From Pseudomonadota bacterium (GTDB lineage: Bacteria > Pseudomonadota > Alphaproteobacteria > Rhizobiales > Devosiaceae): 64,000 nucleotides of DNA. A program made the position numbers and the translations under genes. The stretch is taken from assembly GCA_023388175.1 (NCBI GenBank), contig JAEWGT010000011.1, positions 62,001-126,000 on the forward strand, written 5' to 3'. Each line of letters starts with the position of its first letter. Position 1 is the stretch's first letter. Below, in pieces: positions 32,701 through 41,222 of the stretch. The notes under the pieces were generated by a model that ran no database searches, was not told where the DNA came from, and saw nothing but the letters and a program-made list of their open reading frames with translations.

Positions 32701-34137
32701 CCCCTCCCGCGCCACATGGGCGACGTCGTCGAACAGCTCGAAATGATCGCCGCCGAGCTCGTCGACGGCACCCGCATTTGCCCCGAGGACTGGCCCGCCA
32801 CCAACGCAGTTTTGCGCACGGTAAAAACCCTTATCGAGCCACGCCTTGCCGCGTCCGGCCCCGCCGAAATGGCCGCCTTCCTCGACGCGCTCGATGGTAA
32901 ATTCATCGCCCCTGGCCCCTCCGGCGCGCCTTCGCGCGGGCGGCTCGATGTCCTGCCCACCGGGCGCAATTTCTATTCCGTCGATGCCCGCGCCGTCCCC
33001 ACCCCAAGTGCCTGGGAACTCGGCAGAAAATCGGCCGAAAGTCTCGTGCTCCGTCACCTTCAGGACCATGGGCATTATCTCAAATCCGTCGCCCTTTCCG
33101 TCTGGGGTACCGCCAATATGCGCACCGGCGGAGACGACATCGCCCAGGCCATGGCCCTGATCGGCGCGCGGCCGGTCTGGGACCCCGGCTCCCTCCGCGT
33201 CTCCGGTTACGAGATCATCCCGCTGGCCCGCCTCGATCGCCCCCGCGTCGACGTAACCCTCAGAATTTCCGGCTTTTTCCGCGATGCCTTCCCCGCACAG
33301 ATCGCGCTGTTCGACCGTGCCATCCGCGCCATCGGCGCCCTGGACGAGCCGGAAGCCGATAACCCGATCGCCGCCCGCATGCGCGCCGAAGCGCTCGGCC
33401 TCATGGCGGACGGAAAATCCGAATCCGAAGCGTCCCTCGAAGCGGGTGCGCGGATTTTCGGTTCAAAGCCAGGTACTTACGGCGCGGGCCTTGGCCAGTT
33501 GATCGATAGCGGCAAGTGGGATGACAAGACGGACCTCGCCAACCAGGCCATCGGCTGGGGCCAATATGCCTATGGCGCCAGGGCCCATGGCACGCCCCTG
33601 CAGGACCGCTTCCGCGCCCGCCTCGGACAGATCGATGCGGTAATCCACAATCAGGACAACCGCGAACACGACCTGCTCGATTCCGACAATTACTATCAGT
33701 TCGAAGGCGGCCTCTCAGCCGCCGCCGAAACGCTTTCGGGCCTAAAGCCCGCCGCCTATCACAACGACCACTCCCGCCCCGAAAATCCAAAAATTCGCAC
33801 GCTGGAACAAGAGATTAGCCATGTCATGCGCTCCCGCGTGGTCAACCCGAAATGGCTTGCCGGCATGATGCGCCATGGCTATCGCGGCGCCTTCGAAATC
33901 ATCGCCACGGTCGATTTCATGTTCGCCTTCGCCGCCACCACCGGGGCCGTCCGTACGCATCATTTCGACCTCGCCTTCCAGGCCTTTGTCGAAGACGACG
34001 CAGTGCGGGATTGGCTCAAGGCGGTCAATGCCCATGGCTATGAAGAACTCATCGCCAAGTTCAACGAGGCCCGCCAGCGCAGCCTCTGGTCCCCTCTATC
34101 CAATTCCGCCTTCGCCTATCTGGAGCCAACGCCATGA
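29701..34137 (+). CDS. cobN: Cobaltochelatase subunit CobN with three in-frame repeat insertions
   Basis: Large subunit of the ATP-dependent aerobic cobaltochelatase that inserts cobalt into hydrogenobyrinic diamide. Family sequence is evident from the start (MHLLSAQAGAI, IDLAQSPG), through SAVLPLSHYATLFANLPEE, VPPHAYVAAY, MVHNGKHGTLEWLPGKSAALD, FIVNDPGEGTQAKRRTGAVIIDHLVPPLTRAETYGPL, to the C-terminal FEIIATVDFMFAFAATTGAV. At 1478 residues it is about 200 longer than I expect (around 1250-1280). The excess is in three segments that hold palindromic elements (30187-30235, 30353-30416, 31125-31680), the last with a DUF559 nuclease domain. The frame is never broken. It overlaps cobO by ATGA. Confidence 0.94.
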   Translation: MHLLSAQAGAIQQEGEAIDLAQSPGAYIFASSADSELAMLAGAADRAGEDQLRLANLLRLSNNLSVDMWLDQTVQHARLVVLRLIGGAAYFQYGVDELTALCTNRGIPLVLLPGDANPDPILQSRSTIPPQDWTSLHHLFIAGGPENADAILAAFAALAASSPLPLGERSAASQPGEGAFLGALASHPFPRFGLWHPKTGMTDQAGLRALHTELSNPTSLPGLSRQSMDHRNQPGGDDSQLHPSASRDADRLHIPILFYRAALEGAGTATLDALVTELEARSLAPVPVVVSSLKEAACIAFVQQVFAAFPPSAIFNLTAFALGVADLPEAQNPFMGTDAPVIQLIQSGRPEAQWQADPQGLSSKDMAMYLVMPEVDGRIGGILVGHKADAVWHERTQCPLSAYAPDPGGITRAVDLAHNWARLRHTPRAERKLAIILANYPIRDGRLANGVGYDAPESTVRMLMALERAGYDLDGKAPVAPSPLEGEGRGGGWRSDPLMDPHPQSLPSRGREATPLVFGNARTVQDKSSRARRLRAEQTVPERVLWPLLKTFAAQGVKFRRQVPLGKYIADFASHHPKLVIELDGDTHFTAPGEARDQVRTSFLKSIGYDVLRFTNADLANPDGIWQTISAKINDLSARTLPYPLRGGSEGGAGAASARMFPHTSADLITLLTSGPTNATPQRGTSSAVLPLSHYATLFANLPEETRAAISARWGDPATDPFIRDGAFHLPAHRFGNVVLLLQPARGWHLDETESYHDPNLVPPHAYVAAYLWLRHDFGAHAMVHNGKHGTLEWLPGKSAALDADCYPDALWGQLPHLYPFIVNDPGEGTQAKRRTGAVIIDHLVPPLTRAETYGPLKDLEALLDEYYAASGMDRRRLSLLKRRILDFTRDSRLDQDIGLPEDETEALIRIDNFLCDLKEAQIRDGLHIFGTAPEGGMARDLAVALARVPRGDAPGDNSLIRALADDLKLGFDPLTARLSEKWTGPAIHRSDFFHHEEPGPLPRHMGDVVEQLEMIAAELVDGTRICPEDWPATNAVLRTVKTLIEPRLAASGPAEMAAFLDALDGKFIAPGPSGAPSRGRLDVLPTGRNFYSVDARAVPTPSAWELGRKSAESLVLRHLQDHGHYLKSVALSVWGTANMRTGGDDIAQAMALIGARPVWDPGSLRVSGYEIIPLARLDRPRVDVTLRISGFFRDAFPAQIALFDRAIRAIGALDEPEADNPIAARMRAEALGLMADGKSESEASLEAGARIFGSKPGTYGAGLGQLIDSGKWDDKTDLANQAIGWGQYAYGARAHGTPLQDRFRARLGQIDAVIHNQDNREHDLLDSDNYYQFEGGLSAAAETLSGLKPAAYHNDHSRPENPKIRTLEQEISHVMRSRVVNPKWLAGMMRHGYRGAFEIIATVDFMFAFAATTGAVRTHHFDLAFQAFVEDDAVRDWLKAVNAHGYEELIAKFNEARQRSLWSPLSNSAFAYLEPTP
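30187..30235. repeat. Palindromic element inside cobN, insertion 1
   Basis: CCTCTCCCTCTGGGGGAGAGG followed by a second hairpin CGGCTGC-ATC-GCAGCCG and GGTGAGGGGG. This type of two-hairpin element is usually intergenic in Hyphomicrobiales. Here it encodes SPLPLGERSAASQPGEGA in frame, a stretch with no counterpart in the CobN sequence I know at this point. Confidence 0.85.
30353..30416. repeat. Palindromic element inside cobN, insertion 2
   Basis: ATTGCCGGG-CTTGT-CCCGGCAAT (30357-30379, perfect) followed by ATCCATGGACC and CCACCGG...CCGGTGG (30387-30407). The opposite strand gives the well-known translated signature MDCRDKPGNDV of an abundant alphaproteobacterial repeat. In the cobN frame it reads LPGLSRQSMDHRNQPGGDD. 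The inserted region extends to about 30450. Confidence 0.88.
31125..31680. mobile_element. Palindrome-bracketed DUF559 cassette inserted in cobN, insertion 3
   Basis: About 185 codons lying between YDLDG and FPHTSADLITLL, a point where CobN normally continues without a gap. 5' boundary: an inverted pair of CCCTCCCC...TTGA...GGGGAGGG units (31141-31240). Middle: a DUF559 domain (31258-31617). 3' boundary: another copy (TTCCCTACCCCTTGAGGGGAGG, 31622 on). The boundary repeats are the same family as the intergenic ones in this window. Movement of the whole unit is my inference. Confidence 0.7.
31258..31617 (+). other. DUF559 (Vsr-like endonuclease fold) domain within cobN
   Basis: About 120 residues with the full family pattern: SRARRLRAEQTVPERVLWPLLK, then KFRRQVPLGKYIADF, KLVIELDGDTHF, DQVRTSFLKSIGYDVLRF, ending ADLANPDGIWQTI. 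The PD-(D/E)xK-like residues (Asp of IADF, Glu and Asp of IELDG, following His) are intact, so nuclease activity is possible. DUF559 proteins are usually free-standing at about this length. No good internal start or ribosome site was seen; the only nearby ATG is at 31195 without one. Confidence 0.88.
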
Positions 34138-34775
34138 CCGACAAGCCGGCCAAGAAGACCGATCTGATGAGCGAGGAGGAGCGCAACGCCTATCACGCTG
34201 AAAAGATGAAGAAAAAGAAGGCGGCGCGCGACAAGATCCTCTCCACCAAGACCGAGGAAAAGGGCCTGCTCATCGTCCATACCGGCAAGGGCAAGGGCAA
34301 GTCGACGGCCGGGTTCGGCATGGTCTTCCGTGCGCTCGGCAATGGCATGCGGGTCGGTGTCGTGCAATTCGTCAAGGGTGTGTGGAACACCGGCGAGCGC
34401 ACCATTCTCGACAAATTCCCCGATCAGGTCACCATCAACGCCATGGGCGAAGGCTTCACCTGGGACGTGGCCGATCGTCAGCGCGATCTGGCCGCTGCGG
34501 CAAAGGCCTGGGAGCAGGCCAAGGCGCTGATCAGTGATCCGGCCTACGACATGGTCCTGCTCGACGAACTCAACATCTGTCTGCGCTACGATTACCTGCC
34601 GCTCGATGAGGTCGTCGCATTTCTCAGGGACAAGCCGGCGAGCAAGCATGTCATCGTCACCGGCCGTAATGCCAAGGACGAGCTTATCGAGGCTGCGGAT
34701 CTCGTGACCGAAATGACCGAAATAAAGCACCATTTCCGCGCCGGGGTAAAAGCGCAGAAAGGCATTGAATTCTAG
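34134..34775 (+). CDS. cobO: Cob(I)yrinic acid a,c-diamide adenosyltransferase
   Basis: 213-residue CobA/CobO-type adenosyltransferase that attaches the 5'-deoxyadenosyl group to reduced corrin. P-loop HTGKGKGKSTAGFG (about 49-62), EGFTWD and LLDELNICLRYDYL are family hallmarks. Start overlaps the cobN stop as ATGA, indicating translational coupling in cobW-cobN-cobO. Its stop overlaps that of the convergent gene by 4 bases. Confidence 0.96.
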   Translation: MTDKPAKKTDLMSEEERNAYHAEKMKKKKAARDKILSTKTEEKGLLIVHTGKGKGKSTAGFGMVFRALGNGMRVGVVQFVKGVWNTGERTILDKFPDQVTINAMGEGFTWDVADRQRDLAAAAKAWEQAKALISDPAYDMVLLDELNICLRYDYLPLDEVVAFLRDKPASKHVIVTGRNAKDELIEAADLVTEMTEIKHHFRAGVKAQKGIEF

Positions 34776-35242
34776 CAGGTCGTTCCGCGGAGGGAGCGCA
34801 GGAGCCCGTCCTTGATGGGTTCCATGCCGGCCAGATCAGCAATGTCATATTCGATGCGGAACGCAGCAAAGCTGGCACCGTCACAGAGCGCGATCATCCG
34901 TTGAAAGACAAGGCGTTGATCGCGCCGGGCGGTAAATTCGGCCCATTGCGGCGTCGAGGTCCAGTCGGCGACAAACAGATTGTCGGCCCGCGCTGTATCC
35001 AGCGCTGCGGCCACTTCCCCTTCGAAACTGTCGAGGACATACCCACCCCAGACGATCAGCCCCTGTTTGGCCAAAGGCCGGTAAAATGCCTGTCCGTCGC
35101 CGTTGTGGCTCTGCCCACCAGGCGCGAAGTCCGGCGGCACGTCGATTTCATAGCCGAAACGGGTATTGCTGTATGGCGTCCAGTACTCCGCCCATGCCGG
35201 AAGGGCGACGACCGATAGCAGCAGGACAAGGACGATGCGCAT
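34772..35242 (-). CDS. Exported hypothetical protein
   Basis: 156 residues with a signal peptide (MRIVLVLLLSVVALPAWA). The mature part begins YWTPYSNTRFGYEIDVP, a pattern common in small periplasmic proteins of this order, and has two cysteines (ALCDGASF and the C-terminal TTC). Function unknown. It sits between cobO and the CDF exporter; no link to either is evident. Confidence 0.7.
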   Translation of the reverse strand: MRIVLVLLLSVVALPAWAEYWTPYSNTRFGYEIDVPPDFAPGGQSHNGDGQAFYRPLAKQGLIVWGGYVLDSFEGEVAAALDTARADNLFVADWTSTPQWAEFTARRDQRLVFQRMIALCDGASFAAFRIEYDIADLAGMEPIKDGLLRSLRGTTC

Positions 35243-35282
35243 GGGCGCAGAGTGCCGCTATGTCCTCGATTTGGCAATCGCG

Positions 35283-36179
35283 CTACAAGACGACGATTCC
35301 GGCATGTTTCGCCTTTTCTTCGGGCTCGACATGAATGGTGATCTGCACATCTTCGACCGCGTCGCGCAGTTTGGCTTCGATGCGGTCACAGATCGTGTGC
35401 GCGGCGTCCACGCTCATCGCGCCGGGCACCACCAGATGAAAGTCGATGAAGATCAGCTTGCCGGCCTGCCGTGTCCGCACGTCATGCGCCTCAATCGCGC
35501 CCTCGGCATTGCCGGCGATCACGTCGCGGATGGTTTTCTGCGTATCTGCCGGCACGGCCACATCCATCAACCCACCGACACTGTCGCGGATCACGCCCCA
35601 GCCCGACCACAGAATATTGAGCGCCACCAGTGCCGCCAGTATGGAATCGAGTTGCGCAAAACCGGTGAGATAGACCAGTCCCAGTCCGGCGATCACGCCA
35701 ATGGTGGAGACCACATCGGTCATCAGGTGCTTGCCATCCGCTTCGATGGCCGGAGACCGTGCCTGCCTGCCGTGCCGGATCAGCACCTGCGCCCAGACGA
35801 CATTGATGATCGTCGCCAGCAGCGAAATCGCTATGCCCTGGAAGGGGGCGTCGGGCATTTGTGGCTCTATGAAGCCATAAAACGCTTCGCGCAGGATCAG
35901 GATGGCTGCGACGATGATCATCACGCCCACCACGACGGCGGAGAAATATTCGGCCTTGTGATAGCCATAGGGCAGGGCGGCGTCGGCAGGCCGCTGGGCC
36001 AGACGCACCGCGATCAGGGCGACAAGGGCGGTCACCACGTTGACGATGGATTCGAGCGCATCGGAGTAAAGCGCCACCGAGCCGGTCAGCCACCACGCCA
36101 GCGTCTTGAGGCCCAAGACCACAAGCCCCACGCCCAGACTGATCATGGCAATGGTCAAAGTCTTGTTGGTGATTGCCAT
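35283..36179 (-). CDS. Cation diffusion facilitator family transporter
   Basis: 298-residue CDF exporter with six membrane helices and a C-terminal cytoplasmic domain. Helix 2 carries LYSDALESIVNV and helix 5 carries ADGKHLMTDVVST, giving the transport-site acids and His; the C-terminal part includes the metal-chaperone-like fold ending HVEPEE. Substrate (Zn, Mn, Fe or Co) cannot be decided; the DALES variant is not the classical zinc HxxxD pair. Start at 36179 has GGA 3-5 bases upstream; the upstream in-frame extension has no transmembrane or family sequence. Confidence 0.9.
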   Translation of the reverse strand: MAITNKTLTIAMISLGVGLVVLGLKTLAWWLTGSVALYSDALESIVNVVTALVALIAVRLAQRPADAALPYGYHKAEYFSAVVVGVMIIVAAILILREAFYGFIEPQMPDAPFQGIAISLLATIINVVWAQVLIRHGRQARSPAIEADGKHLMTDVVSTIGVIAGLGLVYLTGFAQLDSILAALVALNILWSGWGVIRDSVGGLMDVAVPADTQKTIRDVIAGNAEGAIEAHDVRTRQAGKLIFIDFHLVVPGAMSVDAAHTICDRIEAKLRDAVEDVQITIHVEPEEKAKHAGIVVL

Positions 36180-36462
36180 GGTCCTGGCTCCCGGCGCGCG
36201 TTGAGAGCCTGCCATAGACGAGGGCCGCGTGGGTCGCAAGCCATTGTATTTGCAAACGATTTTCAGAAGCATTCCCATGTTGGCGCGCTTTGTACGGCAA
36301 GCCTTTGATTGACCACGCGCTTTGACCCGCCTACAACCGGTTTCCTGCGCAGCGTTCCCTTGAAGGAACTGAAACAGAACTCGGTGCGGTCGACCAAATG
36401 CGGGACCAGATCCGGGGCTGAGCCGGTTTTGAGCGGACCTGCCTCGTTTGGTCGAGGCGAAG

Positions 36463-36927
36463 ATGAGTGACGAACTTTCTGGCCATTCACTGGCCGTTCC
36501 TGGCATTGTCGTCGGCATCGGCCTGCGCGGCCGGGCCGCGTGCGACGAAATTCTCGATCTTGTCGATGCAGCTCTGGACGAGGCGGGCTATGATCGCAGC
36601 CACCTTGCAACCTTGGTCACGGTCGAAGGCAAGCAAGCCCATCCGGCACTGGTCGCGCTCGCATCACGTCTCGGTATTCCGCTGCTGGGCCTGCCGCAAA
36701 CGGGCTTGCGGCGCGACGTTCCCAATCCTTCAGAACGGGTGGAACATCACCTTGCGCTGCCGTCCGTGGCAGAGGCGGCGGCCCTGGCTTTCGGACCCTT
36801 GCTGTTGGAAAAGCGGCGCAGCGCCAACGCCACCTGCGCCCTGTCTCAATACGTGCCTCATACCGCCTCGACATCAAGCGCACTGAGCGCCGCCTCGATG
36901 CTGTCCACTTCCAGTGCGGGCCCATAA
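36463..36927 (+). CDS. cobE: Cobalamin biosynthesis protein CobE (CbiG C-terminal-like)
   Basis: 154 residues. IVVGIGLRGRAACDEILDLVDAALDEAG and HLATLVTVEGKQAHPALVALASRLGIPL match the CobE/CbiG C-terminal fold (the 'G-x-G-x-R' start). It is required for cobalamin synthesis in related bacteria, though its reaction is not settled. GAGG lies 5 bases before the ATG. The last 70 bases overlap the convergent cobK. Confidence 0.85.
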   Translation: MSDELSGHSLAVPGIVVGIGLRGRAACDEILDLVDAALDEAGYDRSHLATLVTVEGKQAHPALVALASRLGIPLLGLPQTGLRRDVPNPSERVEHHLALPSVAEAAALAFGPLLLEKRRSANATCALSQYVPHTASTSSALSAASMLSTSSAGP

Positions 36928-37589
36928 TGCGGGCGCGCAATCATGATCACCCGCACCCCGGCCTGTTGCGCTGCATCCAGCTTGGCGCTGGTCTGGGCTC
37001 CGCCAGAATTTTTGCTGATGAGATGGGTAATCTCATGCCGCCGCATCAGCGCCATTTCGTCTTCCACATTGTAAGGCGGGCGCGTCTGGAGGATCTGTGC
37101 ATGCCGCGGCAGATCCATGCCCGGCGCCTCGATGACGCGAACGAGGAAGAAGCAGTCATCGCGCTCAAGATAGGTTTCGAGGCCGGCATGGCCGGTTGTC
37201 AGCAGGACTGTGGCACTGGACGGCAGGCTGTCCGCAGCCTCCTGCGCCGTGCCCGCGATTGTCCAGTTTTGTCCCGGTTTCTGCGTCCAGGGCTTGCGCA
37301 TGTAGCGTACCAGCTTGATTCCTGTGAGTGCCGCCGCGGCAACTGCATTGACCGATATCTGCCCCGCATAGGGGTGCGTCGCGTCGATCAGCCGGTCCAC
37401 TTTTGCCGCGCGAAGATAGGCGTTGAGCCCCGCTATGCCGCCAAAAGGCCCCATCCGCAGCCCGCCTTCGGGAAGAATGGGGTCCTGGGTTCGACCGGCA
37501 AGCGAGGTCGTCACCTTGTGGCCCATCGCTACCAGTCGGCCTGCCAGTTGCCGCGCCTCGCTCGTTCCGCCCAGGATCAGGATATTCAT
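36858..37589 (-). CDS. cobK: Precorrin-6A reductase
   Basis: 243-residue NADPH-dependent reductase converting precorrin-6A to dihydro-precorrin-6. Family motifs: NILILGGTSEARQLAGRL at the start, RLIDATHPYAGQISVNA, VLLTTGHAGLETY, and HLISKNSGGAQTSAKLDAA. Full length. Start at 37589 gives the canonical N-terminus. It overlaps cobE at its 3' end (70 bases, opposite strand) and is divergent from cobA. Confidence 0.95.
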   Translation of the reverse strand: MNILILGGTSEARQLAGRLVAMGHKVTTSLAGRTQDPILPEGGLRMGPFGGIAGLNAYLRAAKVDRLIDATHPYAGQISVNAVAAAALTGIKLVRYMRKPWTQKPGQNWTIAGTAQEAADSLPSSATVLLTTGHAGLETYLERDDCFFLVRVIEAPGMDLPRHAQILQTRPPYNVEDEMALMRRHEITHLISKNSGGAQTSAKLDAAQQAGVRVIMIARPHYGPALEVDSIEAALSALDVEAV

Positions 37590-37659
37590 CGGTTCGTGTC
37601 CACTCGCTCCCGCCAATGTGCCTGTGTGTCGCGTGCCGCTCAAGTGTCGAGTCCCGCGC

Positions 37660-38472
37660 GTGTCTGATACGGCTTTCTCTCGCCTTGCCCAGGCCGATTT
37701 TCCGCCTTTCGAACCCGGCACGGTCTGGCTCGTGGGCGCAGGCCCGGGCGGTCCGGGTCTTCTGACTTTGCTGGCCTGCCATGCTTTGGGCGCTGCCGAT
37801 GTCATCGTCCACGATGCTTTGGTCTCGCCCGAAATTCTGGCGCTGGCGCCGCCCCATATCCAGCGCATCCATGCCGGCAAACGTGGTGGCAAGCCTTCGC
37901 CCAAACAGGCCGACATCACCGTCCGTCTCATCGAGTTGGCACGGGAGGGCAAGCGCGTCCTGCGCCTCAAGGGCGGCGATCCCTTCATGTTCGGGCGCGG
38001 CGGTGAAGAAGCGGGCGAGCTGGCGCGCGCCGATATCGCCTTCCGCATCGTGCCGGGCATTTCCTCCGGGCTCGGCGGTCTCGCTTATGCCGGCCTGCCG
38101 GTTACCCACCGGCAAACCAATCACGCGGTGATCTTCCTCACCGGCCATGACGAAAATGGCGCGGTGCCCGCCTCGGTCGACTGGTCCGCCATCGCACGCG
38201 CAGCTCCGGTCATCGTCATGTTTATGGCGGTCAAGCACCTCCCCGTGATCGCCAGCCGCCTGCGCGAAGCGGGCAGGGCAGGCAGCGAGGCCCTGACCAT
38301 CGTCTCCCATGCGGCCAGCCCCGCGCAGACTGTTACCCAGTCCACACTCGCCGAGGCCGAAAGCCTCACCGATTTGCCGACGCCTGCCATCGTGGTCCTC
38401 GGCCCCGTGGCGCGTTATCGGAACGATCTCGATTGGTATGTTGGCGAAGCCCGGAGGCATATTTTTGGCTAA
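37660..38472 (+). CDS. cobA: Uroporphyrinogen-III C-methyltransferase (SUMT)
   Basis: 270-residue SAM-dependent enzyme making precorrin-2, the first committed step. VWLVGAGPGGPGLLTLLACHAL, the RLKGGDPFMFGRGGEE motif and VPGISSGLGGLAYAGLPVTHR are diagnostic. GTG 37660 is chosen by family length; the ribosome site is weak and other GTGs exist upstream. It is the first gene of cobA-cobB-cobQ-cobD and overlaps cobB by 8 bases. Confidence 0.94.
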   Translation: MSDTAFSRLAQADFPPFEPGTVWLVGAGPGGPGLLTLLACHALGAADVIVHDALVSPEILALAPPHIQRIHAGKRGGKPSPKQADITVRLIELAREGKRVLRLKGGDPFMFGRGGEEAGELARADIAFRIVPGISSGLGGLAYAGLPVTHRQTNHAVIFLTGHDENGAVPASVDWSAIARAAPVIVMFMAVKHLPVIASRLREAGRAGSEALTIVSHAASPAQTVTQSTLAEAESLTDLPTPAIVVLGPVARYRNDLDWYVGEARRHIFG

Positions 38473-39754
38473 GGGACTGGTCATCGCCGCACCACGCTCC
38501 GGCTCGGGCAAGACGTTGATAACGCTTGGCCTGCTTGCGGCCCTGCGCCGCCGTGGCAGGATTGCGGCGCCAGCAAAGACCGGACCCGACTATATTGATC
38601 CCGCCTTTCATGCCCATGCCGCAGGGCGGGAGTCCATCAATCTCGACCCTTGGGCAATGCAGCCCGCCCAGCTTCGGGCACTGGCCGGCCAGCACGCAAC
38701 CGGTGCCGATATGCTGCTGGTCGAGGGCGTCATGGGCCTCTTTGACGCTGCGGCCGACGGGCAGGGCTCGACCGCCGATCTGGCGGAAATGCTCGGCCTT
38801 CCCGTCATCCTCGTCGTCGACGCCGACAAGCAAAGTCAGTCCGTCGCACCGCTTGTCGCCGGCTTTGCCCATTGGCGGCCCGGCGTTTCCATAGCAGGCG
38901 TTATTCTCAACCGCGTTGCCTCTGCCCGGCACGAGCGCATGCTTGTTTCGGCCCTGAGCGCCACCAGGATCCCGCTGCTCGGCGCCATTCCTCGCCGCCC
39001 CGAACTGGCTATTCCCGAGCGTCATCTCGGCCTTGTCCTGCCCGGCGAACTGACCCGATTAAGTGATTTCCTCGACAGTGCCGCCGAAGCCATGAGCGAT
39101 TATGTCGATCTGCCCGCGCTGGAACAGCTTGCTCTTACCTTCACGCAAGAGGCGTCAATCCCGCCTGCGCTGCCGCCGCTCGGCCAGCGTGTCGCCATTG
39201 CCCGCGACGCAGCATTCGCCTTTCTCTACCCTCATCTGCTTGAGGGCTGGCGTAGCGCCGGGGCGGAACTGAGTTTCTTCTCGCCGCTGGCCAATGAGGC
39301 CCCTGCGGAAGACGCCGACGCTGTCTTCCTGCCCGGTGGCTACCCTGAACTGCATGGAGCCGCGCTCGCATCGGCGACAAATTTTCATGCTGGTCTCCGC
39401 GCGGCCCGCGACCGCGATGCGCTGATCTATGGCGAATGCGGAGGCTTCATGGCTTTGGGCGAGGCGCTGATTGACAGGGACGGCATCAGCCACGCCATGT
39501 CGGGTCTCTTGCCCATGACCACGCGGATAGACCGCCCCAAGCGCGTCCTGGGGTATCGCCGCCTGCTGCACGAATCGGTCCTGCCGTGGCCGCAGGGCCT
39601 CAACGGCCATGAATTTCACTATTCGTCGGCCAAACAAACCGGCCTGCCGCCGCTCTTCGAAGCACTCGACGCCGAGGGCATCCGCCAATTGCCCATGGGC
39701 GCCAAGCTCGGCCGGGTCATGGGCTCTTACGCTCACGTGATAGCTGCGGCATAA
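38465..39754 (+). CDS. cobB: Hydrogenobyrinic / cobyrinic acid a,c-diamide synthase
   Basis: 429-residue ATP- and glutamine-dependent amidase. N-terminal ATPase starts GLVIAAPRSGSGKTLITLGLLAAL and has KTGPDYIDPAFH; the C-terminal class I glutamine amidotransferase domain has YGECGGFMALGEAL (nucleophile Cys) and ends NGHEFHYS. Starts at TTG 38465, supported by a strong GGAGG 7 bases upstream, inside the end of cobA. Confidence 0.94.
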   Translation: MAKGLVIAAPRSGSGKTLITLGLLAALRRRGRIAAPAKTGPDYIDPAFHAHAAGRESINLDPWAMQPAQLRALAGQHATGADMLLVEGVMGLFDAAADGQGSTADLAEMLGLPVILVVDADKQSQSVAPLVAGFAHWRPGVSIAGVILNRVASARHERMLVSALSATRIPLLGAIPRRPELAIPERHLGLVLPGELTRLSDFLDSAAEAMSDYVDLPALEQLALTFTQEASIPPALPPLGQRVAIARDAAFAFLYPHLLEGWRSAGAELSFFSPLANEAPAEDADAVFLPGGYPELHGAALASATNFHAGLRAARDRDALIYGECGGFMALGEALIDRDGISHAMSGLLPMTTRIDRPKRVLGYRRLLHESVLPWPQGLNGHEFHYSSAKQTGLPPLFEALDAEGIRQLPMGAKLGRVMGSYAHVIAAA

Positions 39755-39761
39755 CCACGTT

Positions 39762-41219
39762 ATGACCAAGACCATCATGTTTATGGGCACCGGCTCCGAT
39801 GTCGGCAAATCGCTGATCGTGGCGGGGCTTTGCCGCGCACTGGCCAATCGGGGTCTCTCGGTGGCTCCGTTCAAGCCACAGAACATGAGCAACAACGCCG
39901 CCGTTACCCAGGACGGCGGCGAGATTGGCCGGGCGCAGGCGCTGCAGGCTCGCGCAGCGCGCAAGGCACCAGTCACGGCCATGAACCCGGTTCTGCTCAA
40001 GCCCGAAGGCGAGACCGGCTCGCAGGTCGTGGTGCGGGGCCAGCGCCGTGCCTCGCTGTCGGCGCGTCAATATTGGGCCCACCGTGGCCAGCTCCTGCCC
40101 GAGGTTCTCGTTGCTTTCCACGAACTGGCCCGCGACACCGATTACATCCTCGTCGAAGGGGCCGGCAGCGCCTCCGAGGTCAATCTGCGTGCCGGCGATA
40201 TCGCCAACTTCGGCTTCGCCCGCGCAGCGGATATGCCCGTCATCCTCATCGGCGATATCCATCGCGGCGGCGTCATCGCTTCCATCGTCGGCACGCTCGC
40301 CGTGATTGACCCCGCCGATGCCGCCCTGGTCCGCGCGAGCCTCATCAACAAATTCTTCGGCGATCCGGCCCTGTTCGAGAACGGCAAGGCGTTTCTCGAA
40401 ACCCGCACCGGTCTGCCCTGTTTCGGCCCAGTGCCATATTTTGCGGAGGCGGCCAGACTACCCGCCGAGGACGCTTTGGCGCTCGAAACCTATTCGGGCG
40501 GGCAGGGCGCGTTTCACATTGCCGTGCCGCGCCTGCCGCGCATCGCCAATTTCGACGATCTCGATCCGCTCCGCGCCGAGCCCGGCATTACCCTCACGCT
40601 GGTGCAGCCGGGTGAACACATCCCGCGCAATGCCGATCTTGTGCTGCTCCCGGGCTCGAAGGCGACGCGCGCCGATCTGGCTGCCCTTCGCGCCAATGGT
40701 TGGGATATAGACATTGCGGCCCATCACCGCTCCGGTGGCCTGGTGCTGGGCATTTGCGGCGGCTACCAGATGCTGGGGCGCACCATTGCCGATCCCGACG
40801 GCATAGAAGGCGTCCCCGGCACGAGCGCGGGCCTCGGCCTGCTGGACGTTGAAACCGTGCTCGCTCCGGTCAAGCAATTGCGCACCGAAACTGCCACGCA
40901 TCTCGCCAGCGGCGAGGCTTTGACCGGCTATCACATGCATATGGGCGTAACAGAAGGTCCGGCGCGACAAAGGCCTTTTGCGCGGGTCGGCGACGATTTC
41001 GAGGGTGCGATAAGTGCCGATGGCCGTGTCATGGGTACCTATCTGCATGGGCTTTTCGCCGCCGATGGCTTCCGTCGCGCCTTTCTGGGCAATGCCGCCA
41101 GCTCAGATCTCGCCTATGAGGACAGTATCGAAGAGGCGCTCGATCGCTTCGCCGCTCATCTTGAAAATCATCTCGATATCGACAAATTGCTGGGTCTCGC
41201 CGGGCCTGTGAAAGACTGA
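39762..41219 (+). CDS. cobQ: Adenosylcobyric acid synthase
   Basis: 485-residue enzyme that amidates four side chains of adenosylcobyrinic diamide. N-terminal MFMGTGSDVGKSLIVAGLCRAL and FKPQNMSNNAAVT; amidotransferase domain with LGICGGYQMLG (nucleophile Cys) and HLASGEALTGYHMHMGVT. Full family length. It starts 7 bases after cobB. Confidence 0.96.
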   Translation: MTKTIMFMGTGSDVGKSLIVAGLCRALANRGLSVAPFKPQNMSNNAAVTQDGGEIGRAQALQARAARKAPVTAMNPVLLKPEGETGSQVVVRGQRRASLSARQYWAHRGQLLPEVLVAFHELARDTDYILVEGAGSASEVNLRAGDIANFGFARAADMPVILIGDIHRGGVIASIVGTLAVIDPADAALVRASLINKFFGDPALFENGKAFLETRTGLPCFGPVPYFAEAARLPAEDALALETYSGGQGAFHIAVPRLPRIANFDDLDPLRAEPGITLTLVQPGEHIPRNADLVLLPGSKATRADLAALRANGWDIDIAAHHRSGGLVLGICGGYQMLGRTIADPDGIEGVPGTSAGLGLLDVETVLAPVKQLRTETATHLASGEALTGYHMHMGVTEGPARQRPFARVGDDFEGAISADGRVMGTYLHGLFAADGFRRAFLGNAASSDLAYEDSIEEALDRFAAHLENHLDIDKLLGLAGPVKD

Positions 41220-41222
41220 CAT

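Noticed and set aside
29701..34137. cobN as a pseudogene
   Set aside because: The frame is uninterrupted from start to the ATGA overlap with cobO and the conserved CobN blocks are intact.
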